Both the position numbers and the translations under genes were made by a program. Below are positions 40,751 to 48,953 of a stretch of 64,000 nt of DNA, piece by piece (position 1 is the first letter of the stretch; every line of letters begins with the position of its first letter). Under the pieces are notes generated by a model that saw only the letters and a list, made by a program, of their open reading frames with translations, was not told where the DNA came from and searched no databases. This DNA is from Hwanghaeella sp965227365 (GTDB lineage Bacteria > Pseudomonadota > Alphaproteobacteria > UBA8366 > Aestuariispiraceae), in contig NZ_OZ245754.1 in NCBI RefSeq assembly GCF_965227365.1, positions 1-64,000 on the forward strand. The letters run 5' to 3'.

Positions 40751-41728
40751 TCAATTCACCGGCCAATGCACCGGATCGTCGGGCGACGGCGGCTCGAGCA
40801 TGGTCCACCCGTCCGCGTCGAATCGCCACAAATCGCTCAAATGCCCCACGGGACCTTCGCCGCCGAACAGCATCATCATATGCCCGTCCGACGCATAGGC
40901 CGGTTTTGCGTGGTAGATCGGCGCGGGCCCTGAAAATTCGGACCATTCCGAATGCTCGGGATCGAAAATCCACGTATCGGCATAGTTCAGGCGGGATTGG
41001 GATTTCGAACGGCCGCCAAACAGGACGATCCCCCGATCGGTCGCGCCGAGTGCCGGACAAAACCGGGCGTGCGGTCCTTTCGGAAGGGGCTGCCAGTCCG
41101 CGTGGTCGGGGGTCAGCGTCTTCAGGTCCAGCATCCAGAATGTGTCGAGGTCGTTGCTGCCGTCGAAACCGCCGAAGACGAACAGTCTTTCGCCGGCGAC
41201 GCACCAGCCGAATCCATAACTCGGGTCCGGGCGGGGGCTCAGGCCCCGGCACTCGGTCCAGGTGCCGTTCCGGAAAAGCCAAAGGTCGTTGTAGAAGAAT
41301 TTCTCGCGGGCGAGGGATTGGCTATGCCCGCCGAAGATGCAGAAGCCGCCGGGAATCGGCGCAATGGCCGCGACATATCTGCCGGGCGGGCGCGCGCTCC
41401 CCGGCTCGTTCTCGCCCATCTCCACCCAGTTGGCATCATCCGCCAAGGTCCAGACGCGGTCCTCGAATGTGATGTGTTCACCGGTCCAACCGCACCCGCC
41501 GAACCGCCAAAGGGTCCCCGCCAGATCGATCAGGCTGGGGTAGCGTGCACCCGGTTCGACCTGATCGGCGACCTGAGACCACCCGTTTTGCCCGAAGCGC
41601 CAGACATCCGTGCCGACATCGTCCGGGGCGACGGACCCGCGTCCACCGAAACCGCCATATAGCCAGAATTCGCCGTCGCGGATCACCGCGCCCGCGGCTC
41701 GGCGCGCCGATGGTCTGGAGGCGTTCAT
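40751..41728 (-). CDS. Kelch-repeat protein
   Basis: A 325-residue protein made of about six kelch-like blades, each with a paired glycine and a later Trp (LYGGFGG...DVWRF, WRFGGCG...VWTL, CIFGGHS...LWLF, FVFGGFD...FWML, VLFGGRS...TWIF, MLFGGEG...LWRF). It should fold as a six-bladed beta-propeller. No signal peptide is visible, so it is cytoplasmic. It may be an adaptor or a sugar-binding or isomerising enzyme; some NanM-type mutarotases are kelch propellers, but those are secreted. Its place between glycosyltransferase and ATP-grasp genes is uncommon. Confidence 0.8.
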   Translation of the reverse strand: MNASRPSARRAAGAVIRDGEFWLYGGFGGRGSVAPDDVGTDVWRFGQNGWSQVADQVEPGARYPSLIDLAGTLWRFGGCGWTGEHITFEDRVWTLADDANWVEMGENEPGSARPPGRYVAAIAPIPGGFCIFGGHSQSLAREKFFYNDLWLFRNGTWTECRGLSPRPDPSYGFGWCVAGERLFVFGGFDGSNDLDTFWMLDLKTLTPDHADWQPLPKGPHARFCPALGATDRGIVLFGGRSKSQSRLNYADTWIFDPEHSEWSEFSGPAPIYHAKPAYASDGHMMMLFGGEGPVGHLSDLWRFDADGWTMLEPPSPDDPVHWPVN

Positions 41729-41735
41729 GGGGGAC

Positions 41736-42794
41736 TTACTGATACCAGCTACGGTCCGGATGGAAGAAGAGCTGATCCATATAGCGGACCATCCGGCGGT
41801 CGTAGTCGATATTGTCGAAGGCCGCCTTGACCTCTTCCGGGCTGATGAGTCCCAGCGCGAGCTTGATGGCCAGCCACGGTTCCGACAGGTTGTCCTGATA
41901 GATGAAGGTGCTGGTCCGCGGATTGATCTCGATAAGCTTGCCGTCGATGAACTGGACGCTGATGTTGTAGCCCAGCGGCGTTGCGGCGCAGAGGGCGGAA
42001 ATCGATTTCTCGATCGCGGGGCGGCGGACGTGCTGCGCCTTGTCGATCACGCCCCAACGGTGGGATTCCCGCGTCTTACAGGTGGTCAGCAGTGCCTCGC
42101 CCTTATAGGCGATGGTCATTGCGTCGATTTCCTCGCCTTCCGCCACTTCCATCAGCAGAAGTTCCGGGAAGGGCCGGTCGTCATTGAAGATCGAGATGAA
42201 CTCGTCCAGCCCCATATAGCGGGCCGTCGGCTTGTGGTTCAGCAGCAGGTCGCGCTTGTCGAAACGTTCGGTCAGGATGCGGAAGCCGCGCGTTCCCTTG
42301 CCGACATGCGGTTTGAAACACAGATCCCGGTCCGGATAACCCATGGCGCGGGCCTGCTCGACGAATTCGTCCAGGCTGCCGGGTGTGCAATGGTCGGGCA
42401 CCGGCACGTCGTCCAATGTGGCGGCCAGTTCGTAGAGCTTCGCCTTGTTGTCCACCAATGCGACCGCTTCCGGTTCGGAGCAGATGCAGGTGATGCCCAG
42501 TGCCTCGATTTCCCGTTTCATCGGGGCGATGAAACGCACATCGGCACCGGATACGTTCAACAGGGCGTCGGGCTTTTCCGCCTTCAGGATATCGAACAGC
42601 CGTTCCTTGTAACCTTCGGCCCCGGCCGACGGAATGACGTGGAAGGCGTCGGAAAAAAATCCGCCGCAGGCTTCACCGTCCATATCGACGCTGACGATTT
42701 CGATTTCATATTCGCCATTGGCCTTGAGTTGACGAATCAAGGTGGGCGACTGGGGAGCCCCAGCACCCGTAATCATAATCTTCAGTTTTTGCAT
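41736..42794 (-). CDS. ATP-grasp ligase (carbamoyl-phosphate-synthetase-like)
   Basis: A 352-residue ATP-grasp protein. An N-terminal Rossmann-like domain (MITGAGAPQSP) is followed by the nucleotide-binding lobe with FKPHVGKGTRGF and the metal-binding C-terminal segment GKLIEINPRTST. Members join a carboxylate to an amine through an acyl phosphate. In a glycan locus it could attach an amino acid to a sugar acid. Its start overlaps the flavoprotein gene stop by one base (TAATG). Confidence 0.82.
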   Translation of the reverse strand: MQKLKIMITGAGAPQSPTLIRQLKANGEYEIEIVSVDMDGEACGGFFSDAFHVIPSAGAEGYKERLFDILKAEKPDALLNVSGADVRFIAPMKREIEALGITCICSEPEAVALVDNKAKLYELAATLDDVPVPDHCTPGSLDEFVEQARAMGYPDRDLCFKPHVGKGTRGFRILTERFDKRDLLLNHKPTARYMGLDEFISIFNDDRPFPELLLMEVAEGEEIDAMTIAYKGEALLTTCKTRESHRWGVIDKAQHVRRPAIEKSISALCAATPLGYNISVQFIDGKLIEINPRTSTFIYQDNLSEPWLAIKLALGLISPEEVKAAFDNIDYDRRMVRYMDQLFFHPDRSWYQ

Positions 42795-44338
42795 TATTTG
42801 TTGGCGGCTTCTTCCAGAATTGAATCGATGGCGGCCAGTCGCTCGCTGGCTTCCTTGTGCTGCCGTTCCAGCCGGTCCTGGACCGCCGCTTCACGCGCCG
42901 TGACGGTACGTTTGTCGTTGTCCTTGGCCTGGGCCAGGACATAGCCGACCGGGCGGTACTGGGTCGCCAGCATGTCGATGCTGACGGAAGCAAGGCGGCC
43001 GACGGTCAGGCGGCGACCGTTCTCCAGGGCACGGGCAAGATCGCGACGAACGTCGTCGCCGTTCAACAGCTTGCCTTCATGCATATAGCCGATGACCGGC
43101 TTGCTCAGCACCGTGTGGTGCCGAACGAAAGAGGTCATCAGGCGAATATCCATGATTTCGTTCGCACCGACTTCGGTGATTACGAAAGGCACGACGAGGT
43201 GGTCGGTGAACACATAGTCGCCGCGGCGCAAATAGCGCGTCCGCTCCATGAACTGCTGATAGACGCTGTCGACGCCGTCCCGATTGCGGGGCGAATAGAC
43301 GACGGGCGCGATGATATCCGGCCACAGCAGATCGCGATGGTGGCTGACCAGACCGTCATCCTTTTTCTTGATGATGCAGCGGTATTCCTCGTCGGGGCCG
43401 ACATGGATCGGGCAGATATCGCAGGCGATGCAGGGCCGGATCGTCTGGTCGGTCATGTCCATGAACCGGGTCTGCGCGCCTTCTTCCAGACCCTTGGAGA
43501 AGGGGGCGGCGACGGATGCGCCTTCGCCCTTCCGGTCCTGCAGGACCCAGAAATCCATGCGCGGCTTGTCGCTGAGGCGGCTGTGTTCCGAGGCCCAGAG
43601 CTGCATGGCCACGCTACCGACCCGGCGGCCCGTGCCGATCGCCGTGTTGATTCCATAGGTGTCGTTCGGCATCGTGCCGATATCGCCGGCATGACCCGTC
43701 CCGCCATATTGCGAGGTCGTGTCGGAGTCGTTCCCGACCGCCAGGAAACCCAGGTTCAGCATGTCCATCATGGCGTAGATCAGGGTCGTTTCCTGACCGC
43801 CGTTCCGTTTGGCGCCGACGGCGACCCCTGCATAGATCTTGCCTTCCAGGTCCCGCTGCAGGTCTTCATCCATACGGATCATGTCGATGAATTGCTGGGC
43901 GAGGGACCCGCGATCGCCGAAATAGACCGGGGTCGACAGGATGATCGCATCCGCTTCGCGCAGGGCCGCCTTCAACTCGTCCAGATTGGCAGGGATACCG
44001 CTGGCCGGAAAATGATCCGGCAACGGAATATGGCGAATCTCCGAGCCCTTTTCCTGGGCACCCCACAGGGCCGCGACGAGGGCGATTTCACTGTTCGACA
44101 GACCGCGCTGCCCGCCGTTGCGTTGCAGGTTCCGGTACATTTCGTCGAAGGGCAGGCCGTCGGTCCGGCCCGCGGCCTTGAACTGGTCCAGATGGATGTT
44201 CGCCTGTTCCTTCAGGTATTCGTCCAACTGCTCACGCGTCTTAAGCGCGGCAATTTCGTCGCGCAGCCGGTGGGCACCGGAACTGGACCTTGCATTCCTG
44301 AGGCTGGCGGAAAGTCCCAACACGATTGGCGCGGTCAT
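42794..44338 (-). CDS. Double-length flavodoxin-fold protein with four-cysteine motif
   Basis: A 514-residue protein. The first 250 residues are an NADPH-dependent FMN reductase/flavodoxin-type domain (phosphate loop SASLRNARSSS, LSTPVYFGDRGS near 135). Cys303, Cys306, Cys309 and Cys321 then form a CX2CX2CX11C motif like that of iron-sulfur flavoproteins, followed by a second region with PVVYSPRNRDG. This is about twice the length of a normal flavodoxin-family protein. A charged C-terminal tail (460-514) looks helical. Reaction unknown; probably a redox step on a sugar or amino-acid precursor. GGAAGGA precedes the ATG. Confidence 0.75.
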   Translation of the reverse strand: MTAPIVLGLSASLRNARSSSGAHRLRDEIAALKTREQLDEYLKEQANIHLDQFKAAGRTDGLPFDEMYRNLQRNGGQRGLSNSEIALVAALWGAQEKGSEIRHIPLPDHFPASGIPANLDELKAALREADAIILSTPVYFGDRGSLAQQFIDMIRMDEDLQRDLEGKIYAGVAVGAKRNGGQETTLIYAMMDMLNLGFLAVGNDSDTTSQYGGTGHAGDIGTMPNDTYGINTAIGTGRRVGSVAMQLWASEHSRLSDKPRMDFWVLQDRKGEGASVAAPFSKGLEEGAQTRFMDMTDQTIRPCIACDICPIHVGPDEEYRCIIKKKDDGLVSHHRDLLWPDIIAPVVYSPRNRDGVDSVYQQFMERTRYLRRGDYVFTDHLVVPFVITEVGANEIMDIRLMTSFVRHHTVLSKPVIGYMHEGKLLNGDDVRRDLARALENGRRLTVGRLASVSIDMLATQYRPVGYVLAQAKDNDKRTVTAREAAVQDRLERQHKEASERLAAIDSILEEAANK

Positions 44339-44439
44339 AGATCGTCCTTCCTAGATCCCGGATCAGACACTTTAGCAAATTAAGAAAATCAATGCGTGTT
44401 CATCGCATGAACGCTTGGCGGCGGTCAACTGCAATCCCG
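44339..44439. promoter_or_regulatory. Gap with inverted repeat GTTCATCGCATGAAC, possible internal promoter
   Basis: A 101-base gap, one of the largest in an otherwise tight 29-kb run of genes. It holds a perfect 6-bp inverted repeat around CGC (44398-44412) and, downstream on the minus strand, an AT-rich stretch ending in TAAAGT. It may end the enolase-family transcript or serve as operator/promoter for the flavoprotein-ATP-grasp-kelch group. Confidence 0.35.
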
Positions 44440-45486
44440 TTATCCCGCAAGCGCGAACCCCGCGATCGGCACGGCTTCGGCGAAGAGTTCCTCCGGGTCC
44501 GTCGGCCCCGTGGCCCGGACATGGCCGTCGGTCAGATCGAGCCCGCCATGGGCCGGCGGTTCGGCGATCTTCTTGAAGCCGTTCGACTCGATCGCGGTCG
44601 TCAGGCCGGCTTTCCGATAGGCGTAACATTCGATGCGATTGCCCAGGAAGCCTTGGACTCCATTGCCGAAAATCACCTTCAGACCGCGTGATTTCGCATG
44701 GTTCAGCAAGTCGATACTGTCCTTCAGGCCTGCATGCTTGCACAGCTTCAGTTTGACATAGGCAACGCCGAGATCGGCGGCGCGGTCGATATCCGTGCGT
44801 GTCCAAATGGATTCGTCCAGCATCAACGGCGCGGGGGACAAGGCCGCGAGATCAGCCATGCTTTCGTCCTGATCCGGCTTGAACGGCTGCTCCCAAAGCT
44901 CTATCGGCAGGCCTTGCAGGGCCGGCGCAAAGGCCTCCGCGTCGGCGAAACTCATCTGCTGATTCGCGTCCATTCTCAGCGTGACCCCGGGCGTCAGGGC
45001 GGCGGCGATGGCCTTGATTCGCGCAGCGTCCTCCGCCGGGGGCTTGCCGCCGATCTTGACCTTCAACGTGGTGAAGTTCCGGTCGCACAGATCCTTGGCG
45101 TTCCGGGCCGCTTCGTCTGGGTCCGTGCCGCCGCACAGCGCGGCGACGGGGATCGGGTCAAAACCGCAGCCTAGGACCTCATCCGCGCCGATTTCCAATA
45201 GATCGCGCGCGCATAGGATGCCGCTGACGGTCATCGCGGCTTCCTTGCCCCAATCGGCGGTGAGAGCCTCCGCAGTAACCGTTCTTTCCGAAACGGCGGC
45301 GAGCGCCTTCCGAACCGTTTCCGGGGACTCATCGCTGTATCCCGGCAAGGGCGTGATTTCTCCCCAACCCACACGCGGTCCGTCCGTCGCTTTGACGAGG
45401 AACGTGTCGAATTGGGTAACCGCTCCGAATGACAGTACATAGGGAACCGTCAGGCGTGCGGGCCGGAATCGAACCTCGATCTGCAT
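44440..45486 (-). CDS. Enolase-superfamily enzyme (muconate-lactonising subgroup)
   Basis: A 348-residue capping-domain plus TIM-barrel enzyme. The catalytic lysines are Lys142/Lys144 (LKVKIG) and Lys245/Lys247 (VKLKL). Metal ligands are Asp173 (RMDANQ), Glu199 (WEQPF) and Asp224 (LDES). This two-lysine pattern is that of muconate cycloisomerase, o-succinylbenzoate synthase and dipeptide or N-acyl-amino-acid epimerases. In this locus epimerisation or dehydration of an amino-acid-like precursor is more likely than aromatic catabolism. It lies four bases behind the DegT aminotransferase gene. Confidence 0.86.
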   Translation of the reverse strand: MQIEVRFRPARLTVPYVLSFGAVTQFDTFLVKATDGPRVGWGEITPLPGYSDESPETVRKALAAVSERTVTAEALTADWGKEAAMTVSGILCARDLLEIGADEVLGCGFDPIPVAALCGGTDPDEAARNAKDLCDRNFTTLKVKIGGKPPAEDAARIKAIAAALTPGVTLRMDANQQMSFADAEAFAPALQGLPIELWEQPFKPDQDESMADLAALSPAPLMLDESIWTRTDIDRAADLGVAYVKLKLCKHAGLKDSIDLLNHAKSRGLKVIFGNGVQGFLGNRIECYAYRKAGLTTAIESNGFKKIAEPPAHGGLDLTDGHVRATGPTDPEELFAEAVPIAGFALAG

Positions 45487-45490
45487 GGGA

Positions 45491-46630
45491 TTAGGCTACG
45501 GCCTTTCTGACGGCGGTTGTGATGCGGTCGATTTCCCCTTCCGTCAGGAAAGGGTGCATCGGCAGGCTGAGCACCTTGCCGGACAAGGCTTCGCAGACCG
45601 GCAGGGATCCTTCGCCGCCGCCAAGCGGCCGATAGGCTGTTTGAAGATGCATCGGCAGGGGATAATAGACCGCGGTCGGGATACCCGCTTCCTTCATTTT
45701 GGCGGCGATTTCGTCGCGCCGGGCCGGGTCCACCTGGATCGTATATTGAGCCCAGGCACTGCTTCGGCCCTGGCGACGCGTCGGTGTTTTCACCACCCCT
45801 TCCAGGGCGGCGTCATAGGCGTTTGCGACCGCTTCGCGCCGTTCGAGCTCGGCCTGGAAATGCGGCAGCTTCGCCAGAAGTATCGCCGCCTGAAGCGTGT
45901 CGATCCGGGCATTCAGACCAACGCGGGCGATATCGTATTTCGACCCGCCCTTGCCGTGGGCGCGGATCGACCGCATCACGTCGGCCAGGTCGCCGTCATC
46001 GGTGAAAACCGCACCGCCGTCGCCCGCGCAGCCCAGCGGTTTGGCAGGGAAGAAACTGGTCGCGGTCATCCGGCCCATCGTGCCGACTTTCTTGGAACCG
46101 CACGACCCGCCGAAACTTTGCGCCGCATCCGTCCACAAATGCAGGCCATGAGCATCGGCGACAGCCTGCATCTTTTCGTGATCGGCCGGCAGGCCGAACA
46201 GGTCCAGGCTCAGGATCCCCTTGGGGGTCAGCTTTCCTTCCGCCTTCACTTCCGCGATCCGGCGTTCCAGGTCCTCCACATCCATGTTGAAGTCGTCCGG
46301 GTCCGCGTCGACAAAGACCGGCGTGGCGCGCAGCAGCAGCGGCACTTCGGCCGTCGCCGTGAAGGTGAAGGAAGGAACGAAGATCGCATCGCCCGGTCCG
46401 ATCCCGTCCGCCATCATGATCATCAGCAGGGCGTCGGTGCCGCTGGAACAACTGATGACGTGCTTGGCGCCGCAGAATTCGGAAAGGGCGGTCTCAAGCT
46501 GTGCGACCTCCGGGCCCATGATGAACCTTGCGTGATCCATCACGGTTTGGATCGCCGTGTCGATCTCCGGTTTATAGGCGGCGTACTGGGCTTTCAGGTC
46601 GACGAATTGTATGGGGGCGTCAGCGGTCAT
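45491..46630 (-). CDS. wbpE: DegT/DnrJ/EryC1 sugar aminotransferase, WbpE-like
   Basis: A 379-residue PLP enzyme that transfers an amino group from glutamate to a keto sugar nucleotide. Features are SCSSGTDAL (phosphate site), DAAQSFGG and the Schiff-base Lys in SFFPAKPLG. It is adjacent to a WbpD-like acetyltransferase and a WbpB-like dehydrogenase, the three enzymes that install a 3-acetamido group on UDP-GlcNAc-derived uronic acid. I use ATG 46630, directly before the acetyltransferase stop, rather than TTG 46639. Confidence 0.88.
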   Translation of the reverse strand: MTADAPIQFVDLKAQYAAYKPEIDTAIQTVMDHARFIMGPEVAQLETALSEFCGAKHVISCSSGTDALLMIMMADGIGPGDAIFVPSFTFTATAEVPLLLRATPVFVDADPDDFNMDVEDLERRIAEVKAEGKLTPKGILSLDLFGLPADHEKMQAVADAHGLHLWTDAAQSFGGSCGSKKVGTMGRMTATSFFPAKPLGCAGDGGAVFTDDGDLADVMRSIRAHGKGGSKYDIARVGLNARIDTLQAAILLAKLPHFQAELERREAVANAYDAALEGVVKTPTRRQGRSSAWAQYTIQVDPARRDEIAAKMKEAGIPTAVYYPLPMHLQTAYRPLGGGEGSLPVCEALSGKVLSLPMHPFLTEGEIDRITTAVRKAVA

Positions 46631-46631
46631 C

Positions 46632-47207
46632 TCAATCAAGTCTCACAAGGCCGGTTTCGGTGATGCGGTATGCTTCGCCCGTGCGCGGGCAAATCAGGCT
46701 GTCGTCAAGGCGGTCGCCCGTGCGGCTGACCCAACCGATCCGGCGGGCCGGATTGCCGACGACAAGGGCGTGGTCGGGAACGTCCCTGGTCACCACGGCA
46801 CCGGCGCCGATCATGGCGTATTGGCCGATTGTGGTGCCGCAGACGATGGTCGCGTTGGCGCCGATGCTGACACCCTTGCGCACCAGGGTGGCCGCGAATT
46901 CGTCCTTGCGTTCGACGAAGGCGCGCGGGGTCAGCACATTGGTGAAAACACAGGACGGGCCGCAGAAAACGTCGTCCTCCAAGGTAACGCCCTTGTAGAC
47001 CGCGACATTGTTCTGGATCTTGCAGCCCTTGCCGACCTGAACGTCCGGCCCGACCATGACATTCTGACCCAACACGGAGCCCGCGCCGATGGTGGTCCGG
47101 GTCAGGACATGGGCGAAGTGCCAGATCTTGGCGCCGTCCTCGACCGTCGCGCCATCGTCGACGATGGCGGTTTCGTGGATCATGGCGTCGGCGGAAATCG
47201 TGCTCAT
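46632..47207 (-). CDS. wbpD: Left-handed beta-helix N-acetyltransferase, WbpD/WlbB-like
   Basis: A 191-residue hexapeptide-repeat transferase with repeated turns (ATVEDGAKI, TIGAGSVLG, VQVGKGCKI, VTLEDDVFC, VSIGANATI). The loop with TPRAFVERKDEF and the C-terminal GNPARRIG are like WbpD/WlbB, which acetylate the 3-amino group of UDP-2-acetamido-3-amino-glucuronate. The start overlaps the dehydrogenase stop (ATGA). Confidence 0.88.
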   Translation of the reverse strand: MSTISADAMIHETAIVDDGATVEDGAKIWHFAHVLTRTTIGAGSVLGQNVMVGPDVQVGKGCKIQNNVAVYKGVTLEDDVFCGPSCVFTNVLTPRAFVERKDEFAATLVRKGVSIGANATIVCGTTIGQYAMIGAGAVVTRDVPDHALVVGNPARRIGWVSRTGDRLDDSLICPRTGEAYRITETGLVRLD

Positions 47208-48196
47208 GATTGCTCCAGCATCACCGGCGCCTTCGTGTCCAGCGAGCGCTGGCACATATCCAGAACACTCAAGACCCGAACGCCTTCGGCCGCGTCGCTG
47301 CGCGGCGTCTTTGCGGTCGCGCAACAATCCAGGAAATGTTCCATTTCGGTCCTCAGCGGTTCTTCGGTGCCGTACGGCACCGGCTCCGCCTCCGCCTTGT
47401 CCATCACCGGCAGGTCGTCTTTCCAGCCGATGGCGTGCGGATAACGCAGCAGTTTGTCCTCGCCGGGCAGGGTATCGTTGAAGACCAGCATGCCGGATTC
47501 TCCCACCACGACGAGGCGGTGATCCTTGTACGGGTGCAGCCAACTGACGAAGATATGCCCCTGCAGTTGATCGCCGAAGTCGAAATGGCTCAACGTCATA
47601 TCGGCGACCGACGGGCTCAGCCATGCTTCGCCGTTGCAGACGACCTTGTCCGGCATCCGTCCGGTCAGGGCCAGCATCATCGAAATGTCGTGCGGCGCGA
47701 AGGACCACAGGGCGTTTTCGTTGCGCCGAATTTTACCCAGGCTCGCCCGGTTCGAATAGATATAGCGCAGCCGCCCGATCGCGCCGTCCGCGACCGCCTG
47801 TTTCAGGGCCAGAAAGGCGGGATGATACAGCAGCAGATGGCCGACCATCAGGATGGCGCCCTTCTCCCGGGCCAGGGCTTCCAGCTCGCGGGCTTCCTCG
47901 ACTTCCAGGCAGAGCGGCTTTTCCACGAAGACGTTCTTGCCGGCGTTCAAAGCCTGCCGGACCAGCGTTCCATGTGTTTCCGCCGGCGTCGCGATGGCGA
48001 CCGCGGGGATCGACGGGTCCGCCAGAACCGCGTCGACACTGTCATAGACGGTTGCGTTCGGGTACTGCGCACCGAATGCGGCGCGGGCCTCCGCGTCGCT
48101 GTCGAAAAACCCGCTGAGGGCGCCAAGGGCGTCCAGATTGCGGAGAATGTTCTTGCCCCAGTAGCCGGTACCGAGGACGGCACAAGAAATGCTCAT
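47204..48196 (-). CDS. wbpB: Gfo/Idh/MocA oxidoreductase, WbpB/WlbA-like sugar 3-dehydrogenase
   Basis: A 330-residue NAD-dependent dehydrogenase with GTGYWGKNILRN at the N-terminus, VEKPLCLE and the catalytic-type motif APHDISM. It resembles WlbA/WbpB, which oxidise the 3-position of UDP-GlcNAc-uronate before transamination by WbpE. The gene order dehydrogenase, acetyltransferase, aminotransferase with overlaps supports this. No UDP-GlcNAc 6-dehydrogenase (WbpA) is seen here. Confidence 0.87.
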   Translation of the reverse strand: MSISCAVLGTGYWGKNILRNLDALGALSGFFDSDAEARAAFGAQYPNATVYDSVDAVLADPSIPAVAIATPAETHGTLVRQALNAGKNVFVEKPLCLEVEEARELEALAREKGAILMVGHLLLYHPAFLALKQAVADGAIGRLRYIYSNRASLGKIRRNENALWSFAPHDISMMLALTGRMPDKVVCNGEAWLSPSVADMTLSHFDFGDQLQGHIFVSWLHPYKDHRLVVVGESGMLVFNDTLPGEDKLLRYPHAIGWKDDLPVMDKAEAEPVPYGTEEPLRTEMEHFLDCCATAKTPRSDAAEGVRVLSVLDMCQRSLDTKAPVMLEQS

Positions 48197-48215
48197 TACG
48201 CTGCCTTTGACTTTT

Positions 48216-48953
48216 CTATTCAGCTATCCGGCCTGTCACGGGGTCGTAGCCTGTGACTGTTTCCGCTATGGCCGGTTTGATACTGTCTCCGAGGCGATCG
48301 ACCAAGCGGGCAAGCGCCGCTTCCCGGTTTCCGCCGTCGTCGTTCGCCCACCAGATCGGATGGGTCAACAATTGCAGGGCGCGTCTTTCCGCCACAGCCT
48401 CGTGTTCCAACGGGTGCCCGAAACGCCAAAGCCCGCGCGAATCGCTGCAATAACCCATCTCGCTGAAATACCGGGGCTGATAGGTATGCGGGCGTCCGCC
48501 GATTTCCTCCTTGCGGCCCAATAGCGCTTTCGCGGGCCGATGGAAACTGATCATACCGACCGGTGCGCCGGCAATGTCCTCCAAAGCGGCGCATTGTTCG
48601 AAGGCGGCCCGGTCCAATGCTTCCGCCGTATCCTCACCGGCCGCCGCGTCGAAATGCAGGCCGACCTCATGGCCGAGCGCGATCAAGGATTTGATCGCCT
48701 TCCGCGCCGCCGGGTCCCGGATCGTATAGAAGGGCGTTTCCGGCAGGATGAAATAGGCTGCCGTCATGCCCAGTTCCGCCTCGATCTCTGCCAGGGGAAG
48801 GGCCAGATCGGGCGCGAAATCCAGATCATGGCGCAGCACGAGGTCCGGCAGGTTCGGGTCGCAGGTCGCGAAGGTAGCCGGGCGGTATCCCCGTTCGGTC
48901 AGCGCCTGAAGCAGTTCCCGGTACCCCGCCCGGGTGAAGTCCCGCGCGGTCAT
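48216..48953 (-). CDS. NodB-type polysaccharide deacetylase-like protein
   Basis: A 245-residue protein with NodB elements: the metal/acid motif LRHDLDF near residue 42 and HEVGLHFD near 93. There is no signal peptide, so it is cytoplasmic. It probably deacetylates a sugar nucleotide or a small amide rather than a finished polymer. Its start overlaps the stop of the asparagine-synthase-like gene (ATGA). Confidence 0.8.
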   Translation of the reverse strand: MTARDFTRAGYRELLQALTERGYRPATFATCDPNLPDLVLRHDLDFAPDLALPLAEIEAELGMTAAYFILPETPFYTIRDPAARKAIKSLIALGHEVGLHFDAAAGEDTAEALDRAAFEQCAALEDIAGAPVGMISFHRPAKALLGRKEEIGGRPHTYQPRYFSEMGYCSDSRGLWRFGHPLEHEAVAERRALQLLTHPIWWANDDGGNREAALARLVDRLGDSIKPAIAETVTGYDPVTGRIAE

